Origin: Paracoccus saliphilus
GTDB lineage: Bacteria > Pseudomonadota > Alphaproteobacteria > Rhodobacterales > Rhodobacteraceae
NCBI GenBank assembly: GCA_003255745.1
Contig: KZ836040.1
Location: 1-64,000 of the forward strand
DNA: 64,000 nucleotides
Direction of reading: 5' to 3'
The notes beneath the pieces are model-generated. The model had not been told where the DNA came from. It saw nothing but the letters and a program-made list of their open reading frames with translations, and searched no databases. Both the position numbers and the translations under genes were made by a program. Positions within the stretch are counted from its first letter, which is position 1. Every line of letters starts with the position of its first letter. Positions 26,431 to 36,259 of the stretch are shown here, in pieces.

Positions 26431-27065
26431 CACCTCCGGCAGCCTGGGCGCATCTGGCGTTTTTCCGCGACGCTTGGCCTGCCATTCAGACTAGGCTTAA
26501 AGACCAAGAATTCCTGCCCGGACCGGACCGGGTCTTTGCGGCGCTGGAGGCAACTCCACCCGAACGGACCCGCGTGATTATCTTGGGCCAAGACCCCTAC
26601 CCGACGCCCGGCCACGCGGACGGGCTGGCTTTCTCGGTGACGCCGGAAACGCCGCTGCCACGGTCGCTGCGCAACATCTATGCCGAGCTTGAGGCCGATA
26701 TAGGCGCCACGCCCCCGACCGGCGATCTCTCGGGCTGGGCACGACAGGGAGTGTTACTGCTGAACAGCGCGCTGAGCGTTCAACCCGGTCAGGCGGGTGC
26801 CCATGCGTCCTGGGGCTGGGACCGGCTGGCGCGCGAGGCCGTGGCCGAGGCGCAAAATCACGGCCCGCTGGCCTTTCTTCTTTGGGGCAATCATGCGCGC
26901 AAGACGCTGGCGAACCTGCCGCGGCCACAGGATCTGGTCATTGCCACGGCACACCCCTCGCCCTTGTCCGCGCGGCGCGGCTTCTTTGGCAGCCGGCCCT
27001 TCAGCCGGATCAACGACTGGCTGGCGCGTCAGGACTTGGCTCCTATCGCCTGGACGGCGGGCTGA
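26427..27065 (+). CDS. ung: Uracil-DNA glycosylase family protein
   Basis: Removes uracil from DNA. The 212-residue protein carries the water-activating motif GQDPYPT (54-60), [17 protein letters not shown] and the C-terminal [18 protein letters not shown] loop that inserts into DNA, all typical of family 1 enzymes. Slightly shorter than the usual 220-230. It starts four bases inside the trpD end, so a DNA-repair gene is embedded in the trp operon between trpD and trpC. Confidence 0.92.
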   Translation: MTPPAAWAHLAFFRDAWPAIQTRLKDQEFLPGPDRVFAALEATPPERTRVIILGQDPYPTPGHADGLAFSVTPETPLPRSLRNIYAELEADIGATPPTGDLSGWARQGVLLLNSALSVQPGQAGAHASWGWDRLAREAVAEAQNHGPLAFLLWGNHARKTLANLPRPQDLVIATAHPSPLSARRGFFGSRPFSRINDWLARQDLAPIAWTAG

Positions 27066-27115
27066 CCCGCGCCCACCCCCTTCCCACACCACCCCCACAA
27101 GGTTAGAACCGGGTC

Positions 27116-27907
27116 ATGGATATTCTCGACAAGATCAAGGCCTACAAGCTGGACGAAATCGCTGCGGCCAAGGCCGCGCGCCCTCTGGCCGGGCTTGAGG
27201 CCGCCGCCCGTGCGGCTTCGGCTCCGCGGGGATTCGCTCGCGCCCTTGACGCTGCGGCCCTGGCAGGCCCCGCGTTGATAGCCGAAATCAAGAAAGCCAG
27301 CCCCTCCAAGGGACTGATCCGCCCGGATTTCGATCCGCCGGCGCTTGCCCGTGCCTATCAGTCCGGGGGCGCCGCCTGCCTGTCGGTGCTGACCGACGGC
27401 CCCAGCTTCCAGGGCGCGCCGGCCTTTCTGACCAGCGCCCGGGACGCCTGCGACCTGCCTGCCCTGCGCAAGGATTTTCTGTATGACACATATCAGGTGG
27501 CAGAGGCGCGGGCTTGGGGGGCCGACTGCATCCTGATCATCATGGCGTCGGTCGATGATGCCTTGGCGGCCGAACTTGAAGATGCCGCGCTGCACTGGGA
27601 CATGGACGTGCTGGTCGAGGTGCATGACGCGGCGGAACTGGACCGGGCGCTGCGCTTGAAATCTCCCCTGATCGGGATAAACAATCGCAATCTCAAGACA
27701 TTCGAAGTTACTCTTGACGTAACGCGAGAGCTTGCCCCCCGCGTCCCCGGCGACCGGCAGATAGTCTGCGAAAGCGGGCTGTTCACCCCGCAGGACCTGA
27801 ACCTGATGATGCGAACGGGCGCGCGTCGCTTCCTGATTGGCGAAAGCCTGATGCGCCAGCAGGACGTGGCGGCCGCCACCCGCGCCATTCTGGATGTAGC
27901 TGCATGA
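27116..27907 (+). CDS. trpC: Indole-3-glycerol phosphate synthase
   Basis: Closes the indole ring in tryptophan synthesis. The 263-residue TIM barrel has [14 protein letters not shown] (catalytic Lys region), [44 protein letters not shown] and SESL-type GESLMRQ motifs. The stop overlaps the moaC start by four bases. It lies 50 bases after ung and may be reached by read-through from trpG. Confidence 0.96.
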   Translation: MDILDKIKAYKLDEIAAAKAARPLAGLEAAARAASAPRGFARALDAAALAGPALIAEIKKASPSKGLIRPDFDPPALARAYQSGGAACLSVLTDGPSFQGAPAFLTSARDACDLPALRKDFLYDTYQVAEARAWGADCILIIMASVDDALAAELEDAALHWDMDVLVEVHDAAELDRALRLKSPLIGINNRNLKTFEVTLDVTRELAPRVPGDRQIVCESGLFTPQDLNLMMRTGARRFLIGESLMRQQDVAAATRAILDVAA

Positions 27908-28377
27908 CCCTGACGCATTTCGACAAGGCTGGTCAGGCACATATGGTCGATGTCTCGGCCAAGGAGGAAACCGCGCGCGAGGCCGTGGCGACCGGCTGCG
28001 TGATCATGACAGCCGAAACCCTGGTGCTGGCGCAGGGGGGTGCCGCCAAGGGCGACGTGCTGGGGGTGGCCCGCCTGGCGGGCATCATGGGAGCCAAGCG
28101 GACATCGGATCTGATCCCGCTTTGCCACCCGCTTCCGATCGCCAAAGTTGCGCTTGACCTGCAACCTGATCCCGCTTTGCCCGGCATACGCGTGACCGCC
28201 ACCGTCCGCACCACGGGCCGCACCGGGGTCGAGATGGAGGCGCTTTGTGCCGTCAGCACTGCCTGCCTGACGATTTACGACATGCTCAAGGCTGCTGAAA
28301 AGTCCATGCGCATCACCGATATCCGCCTCTTGCGCAAGGAAGGTGGCAAATCGGGCCTCTATGAGGCCGAGGCATGA
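27904..28377 (+). CDS. moaC: Cyclic pyranopterin monophosphate synthase
   Basis: Forms cyclic pyranopterin monophosphate, the first stable molybdopterin precursor, from the MoaA product. The 157-residue protein has [33 protein letters not shown] and the [10 protein letters not shown] tail typical of MoaC. It overlaps trpC and moeA by four bases each. Confidence 0.96.
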   Translation: MTLTHFDKAGQAHMVDVSAKEETAREAVATGCVIMTAETLVLAQGGAAKGDVLGVARLAGIMGAKRTSDLIPLCHPLPIAKVALDLQPDPALPGIRVTATVRTTGRTGVEMEALCAVSTACLTIYDMLKAAEKSMRITDIRLLRKEGGKSGLYEAEA

Positions 28378-29552
28378 TCACGGTCGCCGAAGCCCTGTCG
28401 CACGTGCTGGCGCTGGCCCCGACGCCGCGGCCTGAAACAGTTCCGCTGGCCGAGGCACAGGGCCGCGCGCTTCTTGAGCCGGCGGTGGCCCGCGTGACGC
28501 AGCCCCCCTTCGATGCCTCGGCCATGGACGGATATGCGCTCCGGTCGCAGGACCTGCCGGGGCCGGTCCGGGTAATCGGGACAAGCGCGGCCGGCCATCC
28601 CTGGAGCGGAGAGGCGCGTGCGGGCACCGCTGTCCGCATTTTCACCGGCGCGCCCGTTCCTGCGGGTTACGATCACGTGGAGCTGCAGGAAAACGTGCTG
28701 CGCGAGGGGGACGATATCACAGTTGCCACGCGTTCGGGCGGCAGCAACATTCGCCTACGCGGCAACGACTTCACCAAAGGCGACGGGGTCCTGCCCAAGC
28801 GGCCGCTGTCTGCCGCAGACATCGGCCTGCTGGCGGCGATGAACGTACCCTTCGTCACGGTCGCCCGTCGGCCCGTTGTTGCCATCCTGCCGGGCGGCGA
28901 CGAATTGATTTCGCCGGGCGCAGACCCCGCGCCGGGGCAGATCATCAGTTCCAACGATCTGGCGATAGCAGCCTTGGCACGGGATGCAGGCGCCGAAGTC
29001 CGTGTTCTTCCCATCGCTCGGGACACCGAAGAAAGCTTGGCTTTCGGCTTTGAGGCCGCCAAAGGGGCCGACCTTTTGGTGACGATCGGCGGAGCGTCGG
29101 TCGGCGACCATGATCTGATCGGGAAAATTGCAAAGGATCGGGGTCTTGAACAGGCTTTCTACAAGATCCTGATGCGCCCCGGAAAGCCGCTTCTGGCAGG
29201 CAGGCTTTCTGATGCGGCGATGCTGGGCCTTCCGGGAAATCCCGTTTCCGCAATGGTTTGCGGGATTATCTTCATGCAGCCTCTGATACGGGCGATGTTG
29301 GGGCTTCCTGCCCAGCAACCAGCCCGGTGGGCGCGGCTGTCCCGGGATCTGCCACCCGAAGGGCCCCGCCAGCATTACCTGCGCGCTGCGCTTTCGTGCG
29401 GAGGCGACCTTCCGCTGATCGACCCATACGCGGATCAGGACTCCGCGCGCCTTTCCCTTATGTCGCAAGCCGACGCCCTGCTGGTGAGGCCACCACGCGA
29501 TCCTGCCCGGAGGGCGGGGGATTTGGTTGAATACATCGCGCTTCATCGCTGA
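28374..29552 (+). CDS. moeA: Molybdopterin molybdenumtransferase
   Basis: Inserts molybdate into molybdopterin. The 392-residue protein has the MoeA domains in order: SAMDGYALR near 43-51, [25 protein letters not shown] and the catalytic-domain motif [25 protein letters not shown] and [12 protein letters not shown] follow, then a C-terminal beta domain. Cotranscribed with moaC through a four-base overlap. lexA follows but has its own promoter. Confidence 0.95.
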   Translation: MITVAEALSHVLALAPTPRPETVPLAEAQGRALLEPAVARVTQPPFDASAMDGYALRSQDLPGPVRVIGTSAAGHPWSGEARAGTAVRIFTGAPVPAGYDHVELQENVLREGDDITVATRSGGSNIRLRGNDFTKGDGVLPKRPLSAADIGLLAAMNVPFVTVARRPVVAILPGGDELISPGADPAPGQIISSNDLAIAALARDAGAEVRVLPIARDTEESLAFGFEAAKGADLLVTIGGASVGDHDLIGKIAKDRGLEQAFYKILMRPGKPLLAGRLSDAAMLGLPGNPVSAMVCGIIFMQPLIRAMLGLPAQQPARWARLSRDLPPEGPRQHYLRAALSCGGDLPLIDPYADQDSARLSLMSQADALLVRPPRDPARRAGDLVEYIALHR

Positions 29553-29589
29553 GAATTAACCCTCTGTTCATCCAGGGATGCTCAACTGA

Positions 29590-29618
29590 TTGACGCGATT
29601 CGGCCAATCGGCTAGAAC
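29590..29618 (+). promoter_or_regulatory. lexA promoter
   Basis: -35 TTGACG (29590-29595), 17-base spacer, -10 TAGAAC (29613-29618). The -10 element overlaps the LexA box, so LexA binding would occlude RNA polymerase. Confidence 0.65.
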
Positions 29619-29629
29619 ATTCGTGGAAC
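29615..29629 (+). promoter_or_regulatory. LexA (SOS) box, alphaproteobacterial type
   Basis: GAACATTCGTGGAAC: the direct repeat GAAC-N7-GAAC, i.e. GTTC-N7-GTTC on the other strand, the LexA operator of alphaproteobacteria. Located 22 bases before the lexA start codon and overlapping the -10 element, as expected for autorepression. Confidence 0.85.
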
Positions 29630-29650
29630 ATATCGACAAGAGGCCGGGCC

Positions 29651-30367
29651 ATGCTGACCAGGAAGCAGATCCAACTGCTCGAGTTCATTCAGAATAGAAT
29701 GCTGCGCGACGGCGTTCCCCCCTCGTTCGACGAAATGAAGGACGCCTTGGATCTGCGCTCCAAGTCGGGGATCCATCGGCTCGTGACGGCACTGGAGGAA
29801 CGCGGTTTTATTCGCCGGCTGCCGCACCGCGCCCGTGCGCTGGAAGTGCTGCGCCTACCCGATGCCTTGTCCCATCTAAAGGAGGCTGAGACCGCGGCAG
29901 AGAAGCCGGGCTTTTCGCCGCGGGTGATCACGAACACACGTGCCCCCCGGCCCCGCAGTGCGCTGACTGTCGTTGACAGCCCAGCCGTGCAACTCCCTCT
30001 GATGGGCAAGATTGCAGCGGGTGTTCCAATCGAGGCCATTTCCGAGGTTTCCCACCATGTGGCCGTTCCCGGAACAATGCTTTCGGGGCGGGAGCACCAC
30101 TATGCCTTGGAAGTCACGGGTGATTCGATGATCGAGGCGGGGATCAATGACGGCGATGTCGTGGTCATCCGCGAACAAGACACCGCCGAGAACGGCGACA
30201 TCATCGTCGCTCTTGTGGACGATCAGGAAGCCACCTTGAAACGGTATCGCCGCAAGGGCGCGATGATCGCGCTGGAGGCAGCCAATTCGGCCTATGAAAC
30301 TCGGCTGCTGCCTGAAGGTCGGGTGCGCATTCAGGGACGACTGGTCGGGCTTATCCGCAGCTATTGA
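29651..30367 (+). CDS. lexA: SOS-response repressor LexA
   Basis: Represses DNA-damage genes until RecA triggers self-cleavage. The 238-residue protein has an N-terminal winged helix-turn-helix (1-65) with [22 protein letters not shown], a linker and the S24 protease domain. The cleavage site is A123-G124 (KIAAGVP), with the catalytic pair S159 (TGDSMIEAG) and K197 (ATLKRY). An autoregulatory box lies in its promoter. It follows moeA after 98 bases and is convergent with hemC. Confidence 0.96.
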   Translation: MLTRKQIQLLEFIQNRMLRDGVPPSFDEMKDALDLRSKSGIHRLVTALEERGFIRRLPHRARALEVLRLPDALSHLKEAETAAEKPGFSPRVITNTRAPRPRSALTVVDSPAVQLPLMGKIAAGVPIEAISEVSHHVAVPGTMLSGREHHYALEVTGDSMIEAGINDGDVVVIREQDTAENGDIIVALVDDQEATLKRYRRKGAMIALEAANSAYETRLLPEGRVRIQGRLVGLIRSY

Positions 30368-30372
30368 CCGGA

Positions 30373-30395
30373 ACCGGCGGCGCGGGGCCGCCGGT
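30373..30395. terminator. Shared hairpin between convergent lexA and hemC
   Basis: Perfect nine-base-pair stem ACCGGCGGC/GCCGCCGGT with a five-base loop, lying centrally between the two stops. It lacks a U tract on either strand, so intrinsic termination would be weak. Confidence 0.4.
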
Positions 30396-30408
30396 GCTCA
30401 GGGTCGCA

Positions 30409-31347
30409 TCAAAGCGTCATGAAGCCCGGCCCTGCCCGTGAAAGCAGTTCACGGGCCAGATCGTCCCCCATGTCGGCGCCGTCCGAGGTCAGCCCTTCCC
30501 GAACGCCCCCGATGACAGCACTGCCATCGGGGCGCAGGATCTCTCCTCTCAGAGTGATACGGTCATCCACCAGTTCGGCCAATCCGGCGATGGGTGTCTG
30601 GCAAGAGCCATCCAGCCGCGCCAGGAAAGCGCGCTCTGCCAAGACCCTGTGACCGGTGGGAACGTCATGTATCGCCGACAGCAGATCGGCCATGTCCGCA
30701 TCGCCTTCACGACGCTCTACCCCGATTGCGCCCTGCGCGACGGCGGGCAGCATCTCTGCCGGGTCGATGGCGCTTTGCGCCACATGGCGCATGTCGAGGC
30801 GGCTCAGACCCGCCATTGCCAGGAAAGTCGCAACCGCTACTCCGTCCTCCAGCTTTTTCAAACGCGTCTGCACGTTGCCGCGGAATTCCACCAATTGCAG
30901 GTCCGGCCGCCGATGGGCCAGCTGTGCCCGCCGCCGCAAGCTGGAGGACCCCACCACCGCCCCCTGCGGAAGGTCGGCAATCGACGCAACTTCCAAGCTG
31001 ACAAAAGCGTCGCGGACATCCTCGCGCGGCAGAAAGCAGTCGATCACCAGCCCCTCTGGCTGCAAAGTCGGCATGTCCTTCATCGAATGCACGGCAATGT
31101 CGATAGAACCGGCGGCCAAAGCTTCCTCGATTTCGCGCGTGAACAGGCCCTTGCCGCCAATCTCCTTCAGCGGCCGGTCCAGCACGCGGTCGCCCGTGGT
31201 CTTTATCACGACGATTTCGAAAGCCTGAGCCGGCAGGTCGTGAGCCGCCATCAGCCGATCGCGCGTCTCATGGGCTTGGGCAAGTGCCAGCAGCGAGCCG
31301 CGCGTGCCGATCTTGAGGGGGCGGGAGGGGTCGGGCATCTGTTTCAT
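30409..31347 (-). CDS. hemC: Hydroxymethylbilane synthase (porphobilinogen deaminase)
   Basis: Polymerises four porphobilinogen units in haem synthesis. The 312-residue chain has IGTRGSLLALAQA, HSMKDMPT, SSSLRRRAQL, FRGNVQTRLKKL and the dipyrromethane-cofactor cysteine in LDGSCQTPI. The ATG at 31347 (MKQMPDPS) is chosen; the next in-frame ATG is three codons on, and the longer frame to 31467 runs into hemE. It is divergent from hemE across 73 bases, so the two haem genes probably share a control region. Confidence 0.95.
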   Translation of the reverse strand: MKQMPDPSRPLKIGTRGSLLALAQAHETRDRLMAAHDLPAQAFEIVVIKTTGDRVLDRPLKEIGGKGLFTREIEEALAAGSIDIAVHSMKDMPTLQPEGLVIDCFLPREDVRDAFVSLEVASIADLPQGAVVGSSSLRRRAQLAHRRPDLQLVEFRGNVQTRLKKLEDGVAVATFLAMAGLSRLDMRHVAQSAIDPAEMLPAVAQGAIGVERREGDADMADLLSAIHDVPTGHRVLAERAFLARLDGSCQTPIAGLAELVDDRITLRGEILRPDGSAVIGGVREGLTSDGADMGDDLARELLSRAGPGFMTL

Positions 31348-31420
31348 GGGCCCGCAATAGCGGCCGGGCGCGCGCTTGACAACGTCTGTCGCCTCGCCTT
31401 CAAGGGTCGCAGGAGGCCCC

Positions 31421-32449
31421 ATGACCAAACTGATGCTGCGCGCCCTTGCCGGCGAGACACTGCCCACGCCGCCGATCTGGATGATGCGCCAAGCGGGGCG
31501 ATACCTGCCCGAGTACCGGGCGACCCGGGCGCAGGCGGGGGATTTCCTGTCGCTCTGCTATAACCCTGATCTGGCTGCGGAGGTGACGCTGCAGCCGATC
31601 CGCCGATATGGTTTCGACGCGGCCATCCTTTTTGCGGACATCCTGCTGGTGCCCCAGGCCTTGGGTGCCGATCTGTGGTTCGTGACGGGCGAAGGTCCAC
31701 GCCTGTCGACTATCACCACCGCGCAAGACATGCAGCGACTGCGCCCTGCCGAGGCCATCCACGAGCGTCTTGACCCGATCTATCAGACAGTCCGCATCCT
31801 GTCGCGCGAACTTCCGGCGGACACGACCTTGATCGGGTTTGCAGGTGCGCCGTGGACCGTGGCGACCTACATGGTGGCCGGACGCGGAACCAAGGATCAG
31901 GGCCCTGCGCACGCGCTGAAGGATGGGGATCGCGCCACCTTCACCGCGCTGATCGACCGGATCACCGACGCAACGATCCTGTATCTGTCGCGCCAGATTG
32001 AAGCAGGGGCCGAGGTCGTCAAGCTGTTCGACAGCTGGGCCGGCAGCCTCAAGGGCCGCGATTTCGACGACTTCGCCCTGGCTCCTGCCAAGCGGATCAT
32101 CGCGGCGCTGAAGGACCTGCACCCCGGCATTCCGGTGATCGCCTTTCCGCGCGAGGCGGGCGACCGGTACGTGGGCTTCGGCGCGGCCGTGGGCGCGGAT
32201 TGCGTGGCGCTGGACAATTCCATCTCGGCCGAGTGGGCGGCGCAGCATGTGCAGGTCGACGGCTGCGTGCAGGGCAACATGGACCCGCGCCACATGGTCA
32301 CCGGTGGGCCTGAACTGGTGGCCGAGGCGCAGCGCATTACGCGCGCGCTGCGCGGCGGGCCGCATGTCTTCAACCTGGGCCACGGGATCACGCCCGATGC
32401 CGATCCCGACAACGTGGCCCGCATGATCGAGGCCGTCCGCAGCGCCTAG
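31421..32449 (+). CDS. hemE: Uroporphyrinogen decarboxylase
   Basis: Decarboxylates uroporphyrinogen III to coproporphyrinogen III. The 342-residue TIM barrel starts with the family motif [16 protein letters not shown] and has [27 protein letters not shown] and the C-terminal [18 protein letters not shown] stands five bases before the ATG at 31421. A possible promoter is TTGACA (31376) with a weak -10 TTCAAG (31399). The stop shares the bases CTAG with the stop of the convergent SPOR-domain gene. Confidence 0.95.
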   Translation: MTKLMLRALAGETLPTPPIWMMRQAGRYLPEYRATRAQAGDFLSLCYNPDLAAEVTLQPIRRYGFDAAILFADILLVPQALGADLWFVTGEGPRLSTITTAQDMQRLRPAEAIHERLDPIYQTVRILSRELPADTTLIGFAGAPWTVATYMVAGRGTKDQGPAHALKDGDRATFTALIDRITDATILYLSRQIEAGAEVVKLFDSWAGSLKGRDFDDFALAPAKRIIAALKDLHPGIPVIAFPREAGDRYVGFGAAVGADCVALDNSISAEWAAQHVQVDGCVQGNMDPRHMVTGGPELVAEAQRITRALRGGPHVFNLGHGITPDADPDNVARMIEAVRSA

Positions 32450-33429
32450 CGCGCCACGGCGGCTGGATAGCCGTTCGCCCGCAGGTCGTTCAGCGCCGTG
32501 ATCAGCGACTGCCGGTCCGCGAAGGGGCCCGCCATGATCACGCGGGGGGCCTTGTCCTGCCCCTTGGTTCGGGTCTGGCCGGTCTTGTAGCCGCGCGCCG
32601 ACAAAGCGCGCAGCACGATCAGCGCGTTCTCCTCATCGGTATAGGCGCCCACTTGGACGTAACGGGCCGAGGGTGGGATCATTTCGGCTGCGGGCGGGGT
32701 CGCGGTTTTTTGGGCTACAGGGGCGGAAGCGGACCGGCTGGCCACAGCCGCAGCCGGCGCCTGCCCTGCACGCCGCGTCGCCTGCGCAGGCTTCTGATCA
32801 GCCTTGGGCGGTGCCGCGCGGGCAGGCTTTGCGGCAGGCGCGGGCTTGGCCGGGGTGGCCGACGCGGTCCGCGTCGGGCGGGAGGCGAGGCGCGGCTCTG
32901 AAACCGCTCCCGGACAGAGGCCCCCCCCGTCCCCCTGGCCCTGACCGCTGTATCCAAGTTGCGCGCAGACCTCGGGCGAGAGCCTGATCCCGCCCGCAGC
33001 CTGCAGGGCCGGTGCTACGGCAACCGCATCCCGCAGGGCAAGTTCGACCGGATCGGTACGCCGCGCGGGTGCCGGATCGGCCCGGATCTCGGCCTGCCGC
33101 GGATCCGCCTTCCATTCGCCCGGCCGCAGATCGTCCGCCAGCTGTTCAAGCAGCAGCGTTTCCGGATCGGGCCGGGGTGGTGGTGTCAGGGGCAGCACGC
33201 GATCCGCCGTGGCATCCTGGCGGCGGGCTTCCAGGCTTGGGGGAAAGCCGCAGATCTGTTGGCCGCCCACCATGCGCGCCACCCATGCCGAGCCCTCCCG
33301 CGCAAAGACACAGCCGCTGGCGTCGATATACTGGCTGCCCGCAAAGCCGTCGGGCGGAGGCGGGACCGGCGCGCCCCAGGCCGCCCCACCCAGCATCAGA
33401 AACATCACCAGCGACCGTCTGCCGTTCAT
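32446..33429 (-). CDS. Exported SPOR-domain protein
   Basis: A 327-residue protein with an N-terminal signal sequence (about 1-19), a middle region with several cysteines, and a long Ala/Pro/Lys linker (about 185-255). A C-terminal SPOR domain (about 255-325) begins [13 protein letters not shown] and ends [25 protein letters not shown] domains bind denuded peptidoglycan at division sites, so a role in septation or cell-wall remodelling is likely but unproven. It lies downstream of upp on the same strand, 66 bases away. Confidence 0.85.
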   Translation of the reverse strand: MNGRRSLVMFLMLGGAAWGAPVPPPPDGFAGSQYIDASGCVFAREGSAWVARMVGGQQICGFPPSLEARRQDATADRVLPLTPPPRPDPETLLLEQLADDLRPGEWKADPRQAEIRADPAPARRTDPVELALRDAVAVAPALQAAGGIRLSPEVCAQLGYSGQGQGDGGGLCPGAVSEPRLASRPTRTASATPAKPAPAAKPARAAPPKADQKPAQATRRAGQAPAAAVASRSASAPVAQKTATPPAAEMIPPSARYVQVGAYTDEENALIVLRALSARGYKTGQTRTKGQDKAPRVIMAGPFADRQSLITALNDLRANGYPAAVAR

Positions 33430-33495
33430 TCGTCCATCCTCAGGTTTCGCGGCCCAACCTAGGGGGAAACCGTGAAATGGCCGTTAATGCGCGGG

Positions 33496-34125
33496 CTATT
33501 TGGTGCCGAACATCCGGTCGCCGGCATCGCCCAGGCCCGGAACGATATAGCCGTGATCGTCCAAACGCTCGTCCAGGGCGGCGGTAAAGATCGGGACGTC
33601 GGGATGGGCCTGGCGCATCCGCTCGACCCCTTCGGGGGCGGCCAGCAGGCACAGGAACCGCAGGTTCTTGGCGCCCCGCGCCTTCAGCATGTCGATGGCC
33701 GCAACCGAGGAATTGCCGGTCGCCAGCATCGGGTCCACCACGATCGTCATCCGCGCGTCCAGTTCCTTGGGCACCTTGCAGTAATATTCAACCGGCAGCA
33801 GCGTCTGAGGGTCGCGGTAAAGGCCCACAAAGCCCACCCGCGCGCCCGGGATCAGTTCCAGAATGCCATCCAGAAGCCCGTTCCCGGCCCGCAGGATCGA
33901 GATCAGCGCCAGCTTCTTGCCCTCCAGCGTGGGGGCGTCCATCTCGCACAGGGGGGTTTCGATCCGGGTCGTGGTCAGTTCCAGCTCGCGCGTGACTTCA
34001 TAGGCCAGCAGCAGGCTGATCTCGCGCAGCAGGCGGCGAAATCCCGCGGTCGAGACGTCCTTTTGCCGCATGATCGACAACTTGTGCTGAACCAGCGGGT
34101 GATCGACGAGGGTCAGGTGGGGCAT
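33496..34125 (-). CDS. upp: Uracil phosphoribosyltransferase
   Basis: Converts uracil and PRPP to UMP. The 209-residue chain has [15 protein letters not shown], the base-site region [21 protein letters not shown] and the PRPP loop [17 protein letters not shown]. The ATG at 34125 shares one base with the stop of add (TGATG). It is the last gene of the salvage operon. Confidence 0.96.
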   Translation of the reverse strand: MPHLTLVDHPLVQHKLSIMRQKDVSTAGFRRLLREISLLLAYEVTRELELTTTRIETPLCEMDAPTLEGKKLALISILRAGNGLLDGILELIPGARVGFVGLYRDPQTLLPVEYYCKVPKELDARMTIVVDPMLATGNSSVAAIDMLKARGAKNLRFLCLLAAPEGVERMRQAHPDVPIFTAALDERLDDHGYIVPGLGDAGDRMFGTK

Positions 34126-35084
34126 CAGGCGAATTCCTTTTTCAGCCGGTCGCGGGTGTCCGTGTCGCAAAAGGCAGCCTCGGCGGCCCAAAGGTTGATC
34201 TGCCGGAACTCGGTATCGCCCCAGCCAAAGGTCGTGGCAAGCCGGTCGTATTCCGTGCGCATCGTCGTGTGGAAAAAGGGCGGATCATCGGTCGAAACGG
34301 TCACCCGCACCCCCGCATCCGCAAGCCGCGCGATGGTATGGGCAGGCCAGTCGGGATATACGCCAAGCGCGATGTTGGACCCCGGACAGACCTCCAGCGT
34401 CACGTTTCGTTCGACCAGGTCGCGGACCAAAGCCGGATCCTCGATCGCCTGGACGCCGTGGCCGATGCGGGTGCAGCCCAAAGCCAGCGCCTCCCGGATG
34501 CTGGCGGGGCCGCCCCATTCGCCTGCATGGCAGGTCAGCCCCAGCCCAGCCTCGCGCGCGCAGTCGAAGCTCCAGGCAAAATCGGTGGCCTTGTGCATCT
34601 GCTCGGCCCCGCCCATGCCAAAGCCGGTGATCCAGCCGCCGGCGGTCTCGGCAGCACACAGCGCCGTCCGGCGCGCCCGGTCAGGGTCAAAATGCCGGAT
34701 GATGGTCACAATGCCCCGGCTGTCGATCCCCTGCGCGCGCGCGGTGTCGGCGACCTCGGTCATGGCGGCAAGATAATCACGCCAGGCCGAAAGGTCGCCG
34801 CCGCCGCAGAACTCGGGTGAGACGAAAAGCTCGGAATAGATTACGCCCTCCTCGGCGCCGCGTTCCAGCACCTCGGCCAGCAGGCGGGCATAGTCGCGCG
34901 GGCTGCTCAGCACGCTCGTCGCCGCCTCATAGCAGCGCAGGAAGCCGGGAAAGTCGTCATAGACATAGGCGCCGCGCTGGTCGAAGACGCCCGACAGGTC
35001 CAGGCGCTTTTCCTTGGCGATGCCGCGGATGAAGTCAGGGGGCGCGGCCCCTTCCAAATGCAGGTGCAGTTCGATTTTCTTCAT
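34125..35084 (-). CDS. add: Adenosine deaminase
   Basis: Deaminates adenosine (or adenine) using a zinc ion. The 319-residue TIM barrel has the metal-binding ELHLHLEGA at the start, [10 protein letters not shown] with the third His, [11 protein letters not shown] and STDDPPFF with the metal Asp. The start overlaps the deoB stop by four bases and the stop overlaps upp by one, so it belongs to the cdd-deoA-deoB-add-upp operon. Adenine versus adenosine specificity is inferred from that company. Confidence 0.93.
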   Translation of the reverse strand: MKKIELHLHLEGAAPPDFIRGIAKEKRLDLSGVFDQRGAYVYDDFPGFLRCYEAATSVLSSPRDYARLLAEVLERGAEEGVIYSELFVSPEFCGGGDLSAWRDYLAAMTEVADTARAQGIDSRGIVTIIRHFDPDRARRTALCAAETAGGWITGFGMGGAEQMHKATDFAWSFDCAREAGLGLTCHAGEWGGPASIREALALGCTRIGHGVQAIEDPALVRDLVERNVTLEVCPGSNIALGVYPDWPAHTIARLADAGVRVTVSTDDPPFFHTTMRTEYDRLATTFGWGDTEFRQINLWAAEAAFCDTDTRDRLKKEFA

Positions 35085-36259
35085 AGAAAGGATGTCCCGT
35101 GTTCCGGCGCGGGCAGGCCCAGATGGGCCATGACCGAGGCGCCGATGTCGCTGAAACCAACCAGGCCGATGCTGCCGTGGCCCGCGCCGTGGACCAGCAC
35201 GGGCACCCGTTCGCGGGTATGGTCCGTGCCGGCCCAGTACGGGTCGTTGCCGTGGTCGGCGGTAAAAATCGCAATGTCGCCGGCCCCGAGTGTCGCCAGA
35301 AACCGGCCCACGACCGTGTCGAACCACTCCAGCTGCCGTGCATAGCCTTCGACGTCCCGCCGGTGGCCGAAATTCGTGTCGAATTCGACAAAGTTGGCAA
35401 AGGTCAGGCTGCCCGTTTCGGCATGCTGCCCCAGGGCGATCAGGTGTTCGGCCAGATCCACATCCGACTTGCCCTTGTGCAGCTGCGTGATGCCGCGATG
35501 GCTGAAGATGTCGCCGATCTTGCCAATGGCATGGGTCGCGCGCCCTGCCCCGGCGGCGATGTCCAGAATCGTCCGGCCCGGCGGGGCGATGGCGAAATCG
35601 CGGCGGTTGCCGGTGCGCTGGAAAGACCCGATATGCCCCAGGAAGGGACGCGCGATCACCCGCCCGACGCGCATGTCGTGCAGCATCGGCGCCAGGTCGC
35701 GGCAAAGCGTGATCAGGCGGTCCAGCCCAAAGACCTCTTCATGGGCCGCGATCTGCAGAACGCTGTCGGCCGAGGTATAGCAGATCGGCCAGCCGCGTCT
35801 CAGGTGTTCCGCCCCGAAATCGTCGATGACCTGCGTGCCCGATGCGTGGCAGTTGGCTAAAATGCCGTTCGTGCCGGCCAATTCGCAGATGCGGGCCGTT
35901 ACCTTGGGTGGAAAGGCCGGCTGGAGGTTGGGGAAATAGGTCCAGTCCCAAGGCACGGGAACGCCCGCGATTTCCCAATGACCGGAAGGCGTGTCCTTGC
36001 CCCGCGATACCTCGGTCGCGGCGCCCCACAGGCCCTGCGGCGGCACCATCAGCCCCGGCGCCTCTGCGCCCGACGCCAGCCGCACCGCCGCGCCCAGGCC
36101 CAGGCCCGCCAGCACGGGCATCGCCAGCGGCCGCGCCTGCGCGATATGCCCCACGGTATTGGCACCCGTATCCGGCAAGCCGTTGTTGAAAAACGCATCC
36201 GCATCCGGCGCGCCGCCAATGCCCACGCTGTCCATCACGATCAGGAAGGCGCGGCTCAT
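35081..36259 (-). CDS. deoB: Phosphopentomutase
   Basis: Interconverts (deoxy)ribose-1-phosphate and -5-phosphate. The 392-residue alkaline-phosphatase-fold enzyme has the metal site at the start (IVMDSVGIGGAPDAD), GKDTPSGHWEIAG, RVIARPF, and the C-terminal FTADHGNDPYWAGTDHTRE with metal ligands. Both ends overlap neighbours by four bases. Confidence 0.96.
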   Translation of the reverse strand: MSRAFLIVMDSVGIGGAPDADAFFNNGLPDTGANTVGHIAQARPLAMPVLAGLGLGAAVRLASGAEAPGLMVPPQGLWGAATEVSRGKDTPSGHWEIAGVPVPWDWTYFPNLQPAFPPKVTARICELAGTNGILANCHASGTQVIDDFGAEHLRRGWPICYTSADSVLQIAAHEEVFGLDRLITLCRDLAPMLHDMRVGRVIARPFLGHIGSFQRTGNRRDFAIAPPGRTILDIAAGAGRATHAIGKIGDIFSHRGITQLHKGKSDVDLAEHLIALGQHAETGSLTFANFVEFDTNFGHRRDVEGYARQLEWFDTVVGRFLATLGAGDIAIFTADHGNDPYWAGTDHTRERVPVLVHGAGHGSIGLVGFSDIGASVMAHLGLPAPEHGTSFL

